Below, one piece after another: positions 26,497 to 34,787 of a stretch of 64,000 bases of DNA (position 1 is the first letter of the stretch; every line of letters starts with the position of its first letter). The DNA is taken from positions 310,001-374,000 of the forward strand of contig CAZDJZ010000002.1 in assembly GCA_964505785.1 (NCBI GenBank), given 5' to 3'. The notes beneath the pieces were generated by a model. It did not search any database, had not been told where the DNA came from, and saw only the letters and a list, made by a program, of their open reading frames with translations. The translations under genes were made by a program, and so were the position numbers. Source of the stretch: CAYRTV01 sp964505785. GTDB taxonomy: Bacteria > Acidobacteriota > Aminicenantia > Aminicenantales > Aminicenantaceae.

Positions 26497-28122
26497 TTAT
26501 TTAGCAACAATCAAGGGTGAAAAATAAATCAATACCAGGGCGATAATAATCACCACGGCAATAGAAAGAGCGACATCCTTATAATTCCAGCTGGCTCTTG
26601 ATTCCGCCTTTTCTTCCGCAACCGTCGTTCCATATGTTAAACCCTGAATCTTACGGAAAGGCGGCAGTTCCGTTACCATGCTGATAACAACCATCGTTCC
26701 GATGCAGATAAGGAATAAATAAAAACTGAAATACAGAAAATTCAAATCTGCGACATCATACAGAAAACCGCTGAGGCTGGATTTGATCAGTTCCAGGAAT
26801 AACCGGGTCATTCCGATGACAAATCCCCCGATAAGCGCTGTAACAGCTCCTTTTGCATTGATCTTTTTCCAAAAAATTCCCAGCAGAAACACCGCGGCGA
26901 TTGGTGGAGCAAGGTAAGACTGAACGCTCTGGAGGTAGTGGTACAGCTCCCCGGAAATAAATTTCATTAAAGGAATCCATAAAATTCCGCTCACCACGAC
27001 CACTCCGGTGGCAATCCGGCCTACCATCACCAGATTTTTTTCAGAGGCTAAAGGACGGAATTTTTTATAAATATCCATCGTGAAAAGTGTGGAGCATGAA
27101 TTAAAAACAGCGGCCAAAGAGCTCATCAGAGCAGCCAAAAGGCCGCCGACGACAATTCCGCGAATCCCAAGCGGAAGCAGAGTTTTGACCATTGCCGGAA
27201 AAGCCTGGTCATATTCCGCCAGGTTGAGCTGACCGGTTTTGGTTAAAGCAAAAGCAATGACTCCAGGGATAATAAAAATCCAAAAAGGCAGCAGTTTCAG
27301 ATAAGCGGCGAATATTGTACCGCGCCGCGCCTGGGTTTCATTCCGGGCGGCAAGTGTTCTTTGAACAATATACTGATCCGTACACCAATACCAAATTCCA
27401 ACGATCGGCGGTGCCAGAACCATACCCAGCCAGGGAAAATCCGGATGGTCAATAGGCAGAAATAAATTAAGATGCTGTCCGCCCACCACGGAAACCAGGT
27501 TATTCCATCCCCCGATTTTTATTAACCCAATCACCGTAACGGTTACGGAACCTATGATTAAAACAATCGCCTGTAAGGCTTCTGTGTAGACCACCGCTCT
27601 TAATCCTCCGATGACGGTGTAGATTCCGGTTAAAATCACAGTGATCAATGCCCCGGTCCAAAACTCAATGCCCATCAATGTCTGAAAAACCACGGCCCCG
27701 GCATATACGGTGACCGAAACTTTCGTGATGACGTAAGCCACCAAGGAAATAACCGAAAGAAACCAGCGGGCGGTGGAATTATATCTTTTTTCCAGGAATT
27801 CCGGCATGGTGAATACCCGGCTGCGCATGTAAAAGGGAACGAATACCCATCCTAATAACAAGATGGTCCAGGCGTGCAGTTCATAGTGCCCCATTGCGAC
27901 TCCGCTTTTTGCGGCGGTCCCGGCTAAGCCGACAATATGTTCAGAGCCTATATTGGAAGCGAAAATCGATGCTCCGATAACAAACCATCCTACATGGCGT
28001 CCGGCTAGAAAGTAATCCGCGGCGGTATCCTGCTTCTGTTTCATTACCCACCATGCGATACCGAATAAAACAGCAAAGTAAAGTGACAAAAACAACCAAT
28101 CTAAAAACTCCAGGCCCTGCAT
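26497..28122 (-). CDS. sodium:solute symporter (SSS family, SglT-like)
   Basis: This 541-aa membrane protein has about 14 hydrophobic segments. Family motifs: DYFLAGRHVGWFVIGASIFASNIGSEHIVG near the start (given in part: FLAGRHVGWF), GGLRAVVYTEALQAIVL and AALMSSLAAVFNSCSTLFTMDIY. The sugar-transporting SglT branch has this layout. It imports a solute with sodium. In the operon it follows the LacI regulator by 54 nt and precedes DUF4438 and NamZ, so a muramic-acid-type sugar is a reasonable, unproven substrate. Confidence 0.9.
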   Translation of the reverse strand: MQGLEFLDWLFLSLYFAVLFGIAWWVMKQKQDTAADYFLAGRHVGWFVIGASIFASNIGSEHIVGLAGTAAKSGVAMGHYELHAWTILLLGWVFVPFYMRSRVFTMPEFLEKRYNSTARWFLSVISLVAYVITKVSVTVYAGAVVFQTLMGIEFWTGALITVILTGIYTVIGGLRAVVYTEALQAIVLIIGSVTVTVIGLIKIGGWNNLVSVVGGQHLNLFLPIDHPDFPWLGMVLAPPIVGIWYWCTDQYIVQRTLAARNETQARRGTIFAAYLKLLPFWIFIIPGVIAFALTKTGQLNLAEYDQAFPAMVKTLLPLGIRGIVVGGLLAALMSSLAAVFNSCSTLFTMDIYKKFRPLASEKNLVMVGRIATGVVVVSGILWIPLMKFISGELYHYLQSVQSYLAPPIAAVFLLGIFWKKINAKGAVTALIGGFVIGMTRLFLELIKSSLSGFLYDVADLNFLYFSFYLFLICIGTMVVISMVTELPPFRKIQGLTYGTTVAEEKAESRASWNYKDVALSIAVVIIIALVLIYFSPLIVAK

Positions 28123-28176
28123 AATAACCTTCCTTTATCAAAAAAAGTTAAGGGAAATCATGGATCGCAGTTCGAT

Positions 28177-29211
28177 TCAGCTTTGATAATAATCAATATT
28201 TTCTTTTGTGACAATATCCAACGGCATCATGATCTTTTTTTTCACAGCTTCGTTTAACAAAACATATTTATACAAGGTATATATCCCCTCATATCCCTGT
28301 TTTTCCGGCTGCTGGCTGATTAAAAAATCAATCACTCCGTGTTTCAGCAGGCTGACATTTTTATCTATGAGGTCATATCCAATAACAGGAACTTTATCCG
28401 GCATGTAATGATCTCTAATATACTCAGCGATTTGGTGTGTGCTGGCATTGGTCACATAGATACCTCGCAGCTTTTCATTTTCTTCAAATATGCGTTTAAA
28501 GACCTTGAGACGGCTTTTTGCTTCCCAATGTCCGTAAACTTCATAAATCTTGGGCGTGATTCTTTTACATTTGCGGCAATAATGGTGGAATCCGCTGACC
28601 CTGTCTTCAATATGGTAATCTTGAGGAAGCATCTTAATAACGGCAACCGTTCCGGAAATTTCCACCATCAGTTCCATAAGTCGTCCGGATAAAACGCCGC
28701 TTTGAAAGGAATCAAGTCCAATATATGAAATATAATTTGCATCGGGAATAAAGGAATCAAAAAAAACATACGGCAGTTCTGGCGGGATTTCCTTAATATA
28801 ATTTTGAAACATCTGAGCGCTGACCGGAGCGATCAAAAGGCCGTCCAACGATGATTTCAAGGTTTCCCGGCTTTCTTTTTCAAAAGATGCTTCCGAGTGC
28901 TTATCGTAATAAAAATTTTGCACCTGGATTTTTTGCAGCGCCAAAGACTCTCCTGCACGGGTGATTCCCCGGGCAGGCAGAGTCCAATACATGCTGTCCT
29001 GTGAGGGTTTGGGCATCAAAACCCCAAATATAAAATTCCGGGAAAGTTTTAAGTGTTTGGCGAAAATATTGGGCTTATAATCCAGTTCCTCTAAAATCCG
29101 CCGGACATTTTTTTCGGTAACCGGCGAAACCCGGCCGCGGTTATGAAGAACCCGGTCAACCGTAGCAATAGATACTCTAGCCCGGCGGGCAATTTCTTTT
29201 ATAGTGGTAAT
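28177..29211 (-). CDS. LacI-family transcriptional regulator
   Basis: This regulator of about 344 aa has an N-terminal helix-turn-helix TIKEIARRARVSIATVDRVLHNRGRVS and hinge YKPNIFAKHLKLSR, then a periplasmic-binding-like sensor (FGVLMPKPSQDSMYW, GLLIAPVSAQMF, YVFFDSFIPDANYISYIGLD). The start is unusual: no ATG/GTG lies in frame near the HTH, but GGGAGG is placed 6 nt before an ATT (ATT-ACC-ACT-ATA). In-frame TTG codons at 29253 and 29298 are alternatives. It heads the operon with SSS, DUF4438 and NamZ and probably responds to the transported sugar. Confidence 0.88.
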   Translation of the reverse strand: MTTIKEIARRARVSIATVDRVLHNRGRVSPVTEKNVRRILEELDYKPNIFAKHLKLSRNFIFGVLMPKPSQDSMYWTLPARGITRAGESLALQKIQVQNFYYDKHSEASFEKESRETLKSSLDGLLIAPVSAQMFQNYIKEIPPELPYVFFDSFIPDANYISYIGLDSFQSGVLSGRLMELMVEISGTVAVIKMLPQDYHIEDRVSGFHHYCRKCKRITPKIYEVYGHWEAKSRLKVFKRIFEENEKLRGIYVTNASTHQIAEYIRDHYMPDKVPVIGYDLIDKNVSLLKHGVIDFLISQQPEKQGYEGIYTLYKYVLLNEAVKKKIMMPLDIVTKENIDYYQS

Positions 29212-29335
29212 GACACACCTCCCAAGCCAATGTTCGATAAAGACTTCAAACAAAACAAATAATTTTTTTATTATGATAATTAATCTTGAGAATTTCAAAT
29301 ATTTTTTTCAGTATGATCAAGAAAATTTTGCAAAT

Positions 29336-29347
29336 GTTAACGTTAAC
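29336..29347. promoter_or_regulatory. candidate LacI-family operator
   Basis: GTTAACGTTAAC is a perfect 12-nt palindrome with central CG, the usual form of LacI-family sites. It lies 125 nt upstream of the proposed regulator start, so autoregulation is plausible. Confidence 0.45.
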
Positions 29348-29396
29348 CCAAAAATTTAAGATTTATTGCAATTAATGTCAAATCTGACCTATTTCT

Positions 29397-29653
29397 TAGC
29401 CTGAATTATTCATAAAAAAAAAGCGATGTTTTTGCAAATTTTTTTTATCAGCGATTAACATAATTTTTATTGAAAGTTCAAATGGAAAGTTTTTCATTTG
29501 CACATTTATATTATAAGCGCAATTTTTTTACCCTTCAGGCGGGCCGAATCTCACCGCATCTTCCGGCTTGCAGCTCATCGTAGTGAAGTACCACGACTTC
29601 CTCGCTGCTAACCGAAATCTGCGGAAATCTCGGCCCGTGAATAATCCAGTCTA
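29397..29653. repeat. AGCCTGAATTATTCA-type intergenic repeat, copy D (full)
   Basis: Left end TAGCCTGAATTATTCATAAA, right end GTGAATAATCCAGTCTA. It carries AAGCGATGTTTTTGCAA, TTTTATTGAAAGTTCAAATG, GCATCTTCCGGCTTGCAGCT and ATCTGCGGAAATCTCGGCCC: the same modules as copies B and E, in inverted orientation. Confidence 0.78.
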
Positions 29654-29760
29654 GAAAATGACTCGCCAGGGTCATCCTGAACAAAGCGAAGGATTTCATT
29701 CTGCATCGCCGGATCAAATGTCAGCGTCTTCATATAAAAACCGTTTCCCCATGGCAATAA
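29654..29760. repeat. second repeat type, copy 1
   Basis: Contains AAAATGACTCGCCAGGGTCA, TCCTGAACAAAGCGAAGGAT and CATATAAAAACCGTTTCCCC. A diverged copy lies at 40816-40917. It abuts the right end of copy D. The stretch 29760-29920 has GC-rich sequence with no supported gene. Confidence 0.6.
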
Positions 29761-29919
29761 ATAAGGGCCATATCCCGCCGCCACGCGTCTGTCCCCAGCG
29801 AGGACATCCGCTCCGATTCCGGCCTCGCTCTCCTCTCCCGGGAAGAGGAACCGTGCCCGCTCGGCCTTCATACGGGCCGGCTTGGACATGACCCTTATCC
29901 ATTGCGGCCGTTCACTGTG

Positions 29920-30036
29920 AGATTTTCATCGTTCCGTGTGTGTTATGCACATGTTTAATTCATAAAAAAATGGCGGTGTTTTTGCTATTTCTTTTCTAGT
30001 GGCGATTAATAAGATTTTTATTGAAAGTTCAAATAG
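29920..30036. repeat. partial inverted copy of the intergenic repeat
   Basis: TTCCGTGTGTGTTATGCACA then TTAATTCATAAAAAAATGGC, GGCGATTAATAAGATTTTTA and TTGAAAGTTCAAATA: the reverse of the right half of copy A plus the arm of copy D. It runs into the 5' end of the HEAT gene region. Confidence 0.6.
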
Positions 30037-30088
30037 CTTGACCATGGCAGCGCTTCCGTGTACATTTCAAGGAACGGCAAAATTGGAT

Positions 30089-31789
30089 ATGCATAATTCA
30101 AACGTGGAAAAACAACTGCTGGCTGACATCACCGATATTTTCAATCTGCTCAATAAGACTTTCTCTCAGATGAAAATATTCTCGCAAGATCACGATAATG
30201 TTCGCAGTTTTACAGACCAGCTCTATGAAAAATTTAAAGACTTTCTGGACCGCTACTGGAAAATGGAAGTCACGATTGATGAATTTTCATTTTTTCATGG
30301 TGATGAACCTTTTTTCACTCAAACCCAAATGAGTAAAAGCCTGCCTTTTTTGTTTTATAAGGACGGAATGAAAAAATTGTTTTTTTATAAGGGCCTTACC
30401 AAAAATGAATTTTTTGAATTCTTAAATCTGCTGATAAAAGAATCCAATCTTCCCCCGGAGGAGAGCGATATTGTCAGTGCGATGTGGGAAATTGATTTCA
30501 ATCATATCCGGTATTTTGCACCCGATGAGTTTCTCGAAAGTAAAATCGGAGCCGGAATGGAAATACCGGATTACCGGGTGGATAAAAAAACGCTTTATTC
30601 AGGGACAATCGACTTAAATCCATCCGACCGAAACGAACTCGACAAAACAACCGGCCGCGAAATAATTCCAACCCAGCCTGTCGCCTCAGAAACAAAGGAT
30701 ATTCATATCAATGAAGAAGAACATTTGCGATTGGAAGCCCTTATCCAAAAAGAGCGGCGCAGCTCTGAAGAAGAAGATTTTTTTTCGCTCCTGGTGGAAA
30801 TGCTTTATCTCGAAAAAGATCCGGAGAGGCTGGTTTTTTCGCTTAATTCCATGCTTTCCTATCTCAGCAAACATAAAGAAGAAGGCGATTTCGCTCCTGC
30901 GCTGACTTGCCTGGATGAAATAAACGAATTTCGCGCATCTCTTTCTGCCGGCGATCCGCGAAAAGAACTGGTCGGTCAGATCTTCACCCGGGAACGGATT
31001 TCTATTTCTTTTGCCTTGGGAAAAAGCCTGTTGGATAAAAACCGAATCCAGGATTTTAATGCATTCCTTGATTATCTTCGATTAACCGGAAAACCCGCGA
31101 TTCCCCTCCTCGGTTACATCTATCAAAAAATCCCTGATCCGCAGATAAAAAACCAGGCGGCTGAAATTATAAAAAAGATAGGACCAGATTTTCCGTCTGA
31201 GCTGGTCAAGATTGCCTCAGAGGAAAAACCGAGCTTGACCAGAATTATCATCGAAGCTCTCAGCTTATCTCAAGAGGAGAGATCAGCAAATTATCTTGCC
31301 CAGTTTATAGGGTTCCATGATCCATCTATTCGCGAATCTGTCATCCGGGCTTTAGGAAAGTACGGTACGCAAACAGCTGTAAAGATACTGTCGGCATTTT
31401 TATCAGATGAAAGGGAAGAAATCCGCTGCCTGGTCCTGGATAACCTTGATTGCAGGACGGGAATCCCCATTCCCAAGCCGGTTTCAGAGACCATCAAGGA
31501 AAAACAATTCCACAAAAAAAGCTCAAATGAGAAATTCCATTTTTGCCTGTGTCTCGCCCGCAGTGAAAATCCAGAATGCTTGCAGTTGATTCGTGATTTG
31601 CTGGATCAGGCCGGCCGTTTATCGCCCGGCTCAAAAATTGAAACCGGTCTGGCCTGTATTTCCGCTTTATCAAAAATTTCATCAAAAACTTTTCTCCCTA
31701 TTTTAGAAGAATTCTCTCGCAAAGGGCATAAAAAAATCCAGGCAGCCAGCCAAATAGCATCCCGTCAAATAAAACAACAAAATGATTAA
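30089..31789 (+). CDS. HEAT-repeat signalling-type protein
   Basis: This protein of about 566 aa starts at ATG 30089 (MHNSNVEKQLLADI). An in-frame extension to 29999 runs into repeat DNA and is not used. The N-terminal 110 residues form a module (FSQMKIFSQDHDNVRSF, LPFLFYKDGMKKLFFYKG) that resembles the start of the next protein. A charged linker follows. The C-terminal part carries HEAT-like units (GYIYQKIPDPQIKNQAAEII, FIGFHDPSIRESVIRALGKYG, FLSDEREEIRCLVLDNL). There is no signal peptide. It overlaps the HD-GYP gene by 8 nt, so the two are co-expressed. A scaffold or sensor role is inferred. Confidence 0.72.
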   Translation: MHNSNVEKQLLADITDIFNLLNKTFSQMKIFSQDHDNVRSFTDQLYEKFKDFLDRYWKMEVTIDEFSFFHGDEPFFTQTQMSKSLPFLFYKDGMKKLFFYKGLTKNEFFEFLNLLIKESNLPPEESDIVSAMWEIDFNHIRYFAPDEFLESKIGAGMEIPDYRVDKKTLYSGTIDLNPSDRNELDKTTGREIIPTQPVASETKDIHINEEEHLRLEALIQKERRSSEEEDFFSLLVEMLYLEKDPERLVFSLNSMLSYLSKHKEEGDFAPALTCLDEINEFRASLSAGDPRKELVGQIFTRERISISFALGKSLLDKNRIQDFNAFLDYLRLTGKPAIPLLGYIYQKIPDPQIKNQAAEIIKKIGPDFPSELVKIASEEKPSLTRIIIEALSLSQEERSANYLAQFIGFHDPSIRESVIRALGKYGTQTAVKILSAFLSDEREEIRCLVLDNLDCRTGIPIPKPVSETIKEKQFHKKSSNEKFHFCLCLARSENPECLQLIRDLLDQAGRLSPGSKIETGLACISALSKISSKTFLPILEEFSRKGHKKIQAASQIASRQIKQQND

Positions 31790-33221
31790 TAACGGAAACA
31801 CAGAAAAAAACGTCGAAATTATTAAAGATGCCGTTAATTTGGTTAACCGGTTCAACCGTGCCGTTCGCACCTCGAAAATATATGATTCAAATAATTTGAT
31901 TTATCGCCGGCAAATTGATCTGCTCCAGCACCTCATCGAAAAATTCCTGAGCGTTTACAGCAAAGTTCAGCTGACTTTACGGCAAAATGGTGTCTATTTT
32001 AATGACATAAAACTAAAATTCGGGTTTTCCAACTATTACCTGCAGCAGTTTATTGAAGAAGAATTTATAAAAATGGATATCGGAGAATTGGAATTTCTCC
32101 AGGGGATTGATACGGATGAGTTGGACAAGTTCATTCATCTCCTGACCCAAAAACCTGAAAAAGACAATCCTCATGAAGAGTTTTGCCGGAAGCTTCAGGA
32201 AAAGCAGATTCGAAATATTTCCGTGGAAGAGATTCCTTCATTTCAAAAATCAGACAATAAAAACCGCGATACCAAACGAATATTTTTTCTTGGCTTGACC
32301 CATTTGAAGGAATACTTTGAAGACCGGCAGTCCTTGTCAAATAAGAGCTCCCTTTATACGACCAAACGGTTAATGCAATCTATTTTCAATCATTTATCGG
32401 AAAATGAATCATTCCTTTACGGAATGACAAATATTAAGAATTTTGATGAATATACCCTTAACCACTCCGTGAACGTTTGTATTCTCGCGATTTCACTGGG
32501 AAAAAAACTCGGACTGGACCGGAACGAACTCGTTGACCTCGGGTTAGCTGCATTTTTCCATGATTTCGGAAAGCTGGACATTCCCAAGCAGATACTGCTG
32601 AAGCCCGGCAAACTGGATGCCGAGGAAAGAAAAGAGATAGAAAAACATACATTTTACGGTGCCATGAAGCTCATAAAAATCAGACAGTCCAGTTATCTTC
32701 CAGTCAAAGCCTTGAATGTGGCCATGGAACATCATTATGGAGAAAACAGCCGCGGCTATCCGAATTACACCAAAAAAAAATCCATCAATCTCTACAGCAA
32801 GATTGTTAAAATCGTCGATGTATTTGATGCTATAACCACCCCTCGTCCCTATCGAGATCATGATTATGCCCGGGATGAAGCACTCAGCTTCATGCTGCAG
32901 CGGTCAGGCACTGATTTTGATCCTCTTATCCTGAAAGTATTTATTAATATGGTTGGAATTTATCCGGTAGGCTCCCTGGTCCTGCTCAACTCCGGGGAAA
33001 TTGGAATCGTATTCGAAACGAATCCCGATCCGGACGCCCGGTTTCAGCCTAAAGTCAAAATCATCACTGATTCCAGCGGGAAAAAAACCGACGGCGCTGT
33101 CATCGACTTGACTGAAACCAACCCGTCGGCTAACCGACCGGCCCGTTTTATTGTCAAAACACTTAATCCCAAAAGCTACAATGTCAGGATTGCGGATTAC
33201 TTTGTCGCCGAAGCCGAATAA
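31782..33221 (+). CDS. HD-GYP domain phosphodiesterase-like protein
   Basis: This 479-aa protein has an N-terminal module of about 120 aa (ending FLQGIDTDELDKFIHLL), then an HD-GYP domain: LNHSVNVCILA (His 228), AAFFHDFGKLDIPKQIL (His 260, Asp 261, Lys 264), KHTFYGAMKL, MEHHYGENSRGYP (GYP at 325-327) and VDVFDAITTPRPYR. HD-GYP enzymes break down cyclic-di-GMP; all visible metal and GYP residues are present, so activity is likely. A C-terminal beta-rich part of about 110 aa follows (YPVGSLVLLNSGEIGIVF). It is coupled to the HEAT gene. The PilZ-like proteins at 61.6-63.7 kb may be readouts of the same messenger. Confidence 0.9.
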   Translation: MINNGNTEKNVEIIKDAVNLVNRFNRAVRTSKIYDSNNLIYRRQIDLLQHLIEKFLSVYSKVQLTLRQNGVYFNDIKLKFGFSNYYLQQFIEEEFIKMDIGELEFLQGIDTDELDKFIHLLTQKPEKDNPHEEFCRKLQEKQIRNISVEEIPSFQKSDNKNRDTKRIFFLGLTHLKEYFEDRQSLSNKSSLYTTKRLMQSIFNHLSENESFLYGMTNIKNFDEYTLNHSVNVCILAISLGKKLGLDRNELVDLGLAAFFHDFGKLDIPKQILLKPGKLDAEERKEIEKHTFYGAMKLIKIRQSSYLPVKALNVAMEHHYGENSRGYPNYTKKKSINLYSKIVKIVDVFDAITTPRPYRDHDYARDEALSFMLQRSGTDFDPLILKVFINMVGIYPVGSLVLLNSGEIGIVFETNPDPDARFQPKVKIITDSSGKKTDGAVIDLTETNPSANRPARFIVKTLNPKSYNVRIADYFVAEAE

Positions 33222-33243
33222 TCAGTCTATACCTTAGAAAACG

Positions 33244-33275
33244 CTGCCTACGCTGACGCTCATCGTGTCAGGCAG
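33244..33275 (+). terminator. possible terminator hairpin after HD-GYP gene
   Basis: CTGCC...CTGAC pairs with GTCAG/GCAG around GCTCATCGT, followed by a short T-rich stretch (CCTTTTGCTTCTTT). It lies 23 nt after the stop. The rest of 33276-33485 holds no gene I can support. Confidence 0.3.
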
Positions 33276-33485
33276 GCCTTTTGCTTCTTTATAAAGCTTT
33301 GATTATCTGGGCGCTTCTTATCTGCGGACATCCCGCCCCATGAATAGACCCGGTCAAGTTTGACATATGAGGTCAATTCACTATAATAATTTGTTCTATC
33401 TTGGGTAGAGACGGTCGCGGCCAACTTTACAAATAATTCCCGGCTTCACTTGCGGCCAGTCAAAAAATAAAAAAGCGAGATCACA

Positions 33486-34784
33486 ATGGCATGGCTGTTT
33501 AAGAAAAAAAATAAAAAACGGGCTTGTGTAATAGGATTGGACGGGGTCCCTTTTACTCTTTTAACCGATTTGGCCAACAGGGGGATAATGCCGGCATTCG
33601 CTGAATTGATTGAATCCGGGCATCTCCGCTCCATGAAGGCCAGTTTGCCGGAAATCTCTTCCGTGAGCTGGACGGATTTTATGACAGGCAAAGATTCAGG
33701 CAGTCATGGAATTTTCGGCTTTACTGACTTGAAAAAGAATTCTTACGATTTGCGATTCCCTAATTTTCATGATGTTAAGACCCCTACTTTCTGGAGTTCT
33801 CTGGGTGAGCATAAAAAAAACTGCATTATAATCAATCAGCCGTCCACGTATCCGGCTAGAAAAATCAATGGTATGCTGATCTCGGGATTCGTTGCCATTG
33901 AACTTGCCAAGGCTGTATATCCATCATCGCTGAAACAGCGCCTTGACGATATGAACTACCGTATTGATATCGACACATTCCGGTCCAGGGAAAACCATGC
34001 CTTTATGTGGAAAGACCTTCACCGCACCCTTGAAGGACGCGAAAAAGCATATTTGTCATTCTGGAAAGAAGACTGGGATTATTTTGAATTCGTTATAACC
34101 GGGACCGACCGCCTCCAGCATTTTTTGTGGAATGCTTATGAGAACGACCAACATCCGGAGCATCGGCATTTTCTTGAATATTACCGTAAAGTGGATGAAT
34201 TGGTTGGAAAAATTACAAATGCCTACCGCAAATATGATCCGGAAATGGAAGGATTATTTCTCTTGTCCGATCACGGCTTTACCGGGATAGAACAAGAAGT
34301 TTATCTGAACGCCTGGCTGATTGATGAGGGATATCTCAGCTTCCAATCGCAAACACCCAAGGATTGGAATGATGTATCTGACGACAGCCGGGCATTTGCC
34401 ATGGATCCCAACCGGATTTACATTCATACGGAAGACCGCTTTCCACGGGGACATGTCAAATCCTCCGAAGTTCCGGAATTAAAAAAGAAGATTTTGGAAA
34501 AACTCAAGACACTGCAATATGAAGGGCGGCAGGTCATAGATTCCGTCTTTGATACAATGGAAGTTTACCATGGCCCTTATGTTAGCAGCGGGCCTGATTT
34601 GATTGCTGTCGCAAAGCCCGGCTTTGACATAAAAGGCTCGGTAAAGAAAAAAAATGTTTTTGACCGTTCTAATCTTCAAGGAATGCATACTTGGGATAAT
34701 GCCTTTTTCTGGAGCCGGCAAGAAAACCCCGGAGAACTAAGAATATCAGGATTATCCGAAATAATTCTTAAACATTTCGAGTAA
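33486..34784 (+). CDS. alkaline phosphatase superfamily protein (type I phosphodiesterase/nucleotide pyrophosphatase), cytosolic
   Basis: This 432-aa protein lacks a signal peptide. Metal-site motifs: VIGLDGVPFTLL at the start, SVSWTDFMTGKDSGSHGIFGF around the nucleophile region, GTDRLQHFLW, LLSDHGFTGIEQ and GMHTWDN. The PF01663-type fold hydrolyses phosphodiesters or moves phospho-groups; the substrate is unknown. It is the first of three related genes on this strand, ending 3 nt before the next. Its small size compared with the next two reflects absence of their large insert. Confidence 0.85.
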   Translation: MAWLFKKKNKKRACVIGLDGVPFTLLTDLANRGIMPAFAELIESGHLRSMKASLPEISSVSWTDFMTGKDSGSHGIFGFTDLKKNSYDLRFPNFHDVKTPTFWSSLGEHKKNCIIINQPSTYPARKINGMLISGFVAIELAKAVYPSSLKQRLDDMNYRIDIDTFRSRENHAFMWKDLHRTLEGREKAYLSFWKEDWDYFEFVITGTDRLQHFLWNAYENDQHPEHRHFLEYYRKVDELVGKITNAYRKYDPEMEGLFLLSDHGFTGIEQEVYLNAWLIDEGYLSFQSQTPKDWNDVSDDSRAFAMDPNRIYIHTEDRFPRGHVKSSEVPELKKKILEKLKTLQYEGRQVIDSVFDTMEVYHGPYVSSGPDLIAVAKPGFDIKGSVKKKNVFDRSNLQGMHTWDNAFFWSRQENPGELRISGLSEIILKHFE

Positions 34785-34787
34785 ATC

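Noticed and set aside
29535..29902. Small open frames on both strands in the long gap before the HEAT gene
   Set aside because: They lie in repeat DNA and GC-rich spacer, have no ribosome sites, and their sequences are low in structure.
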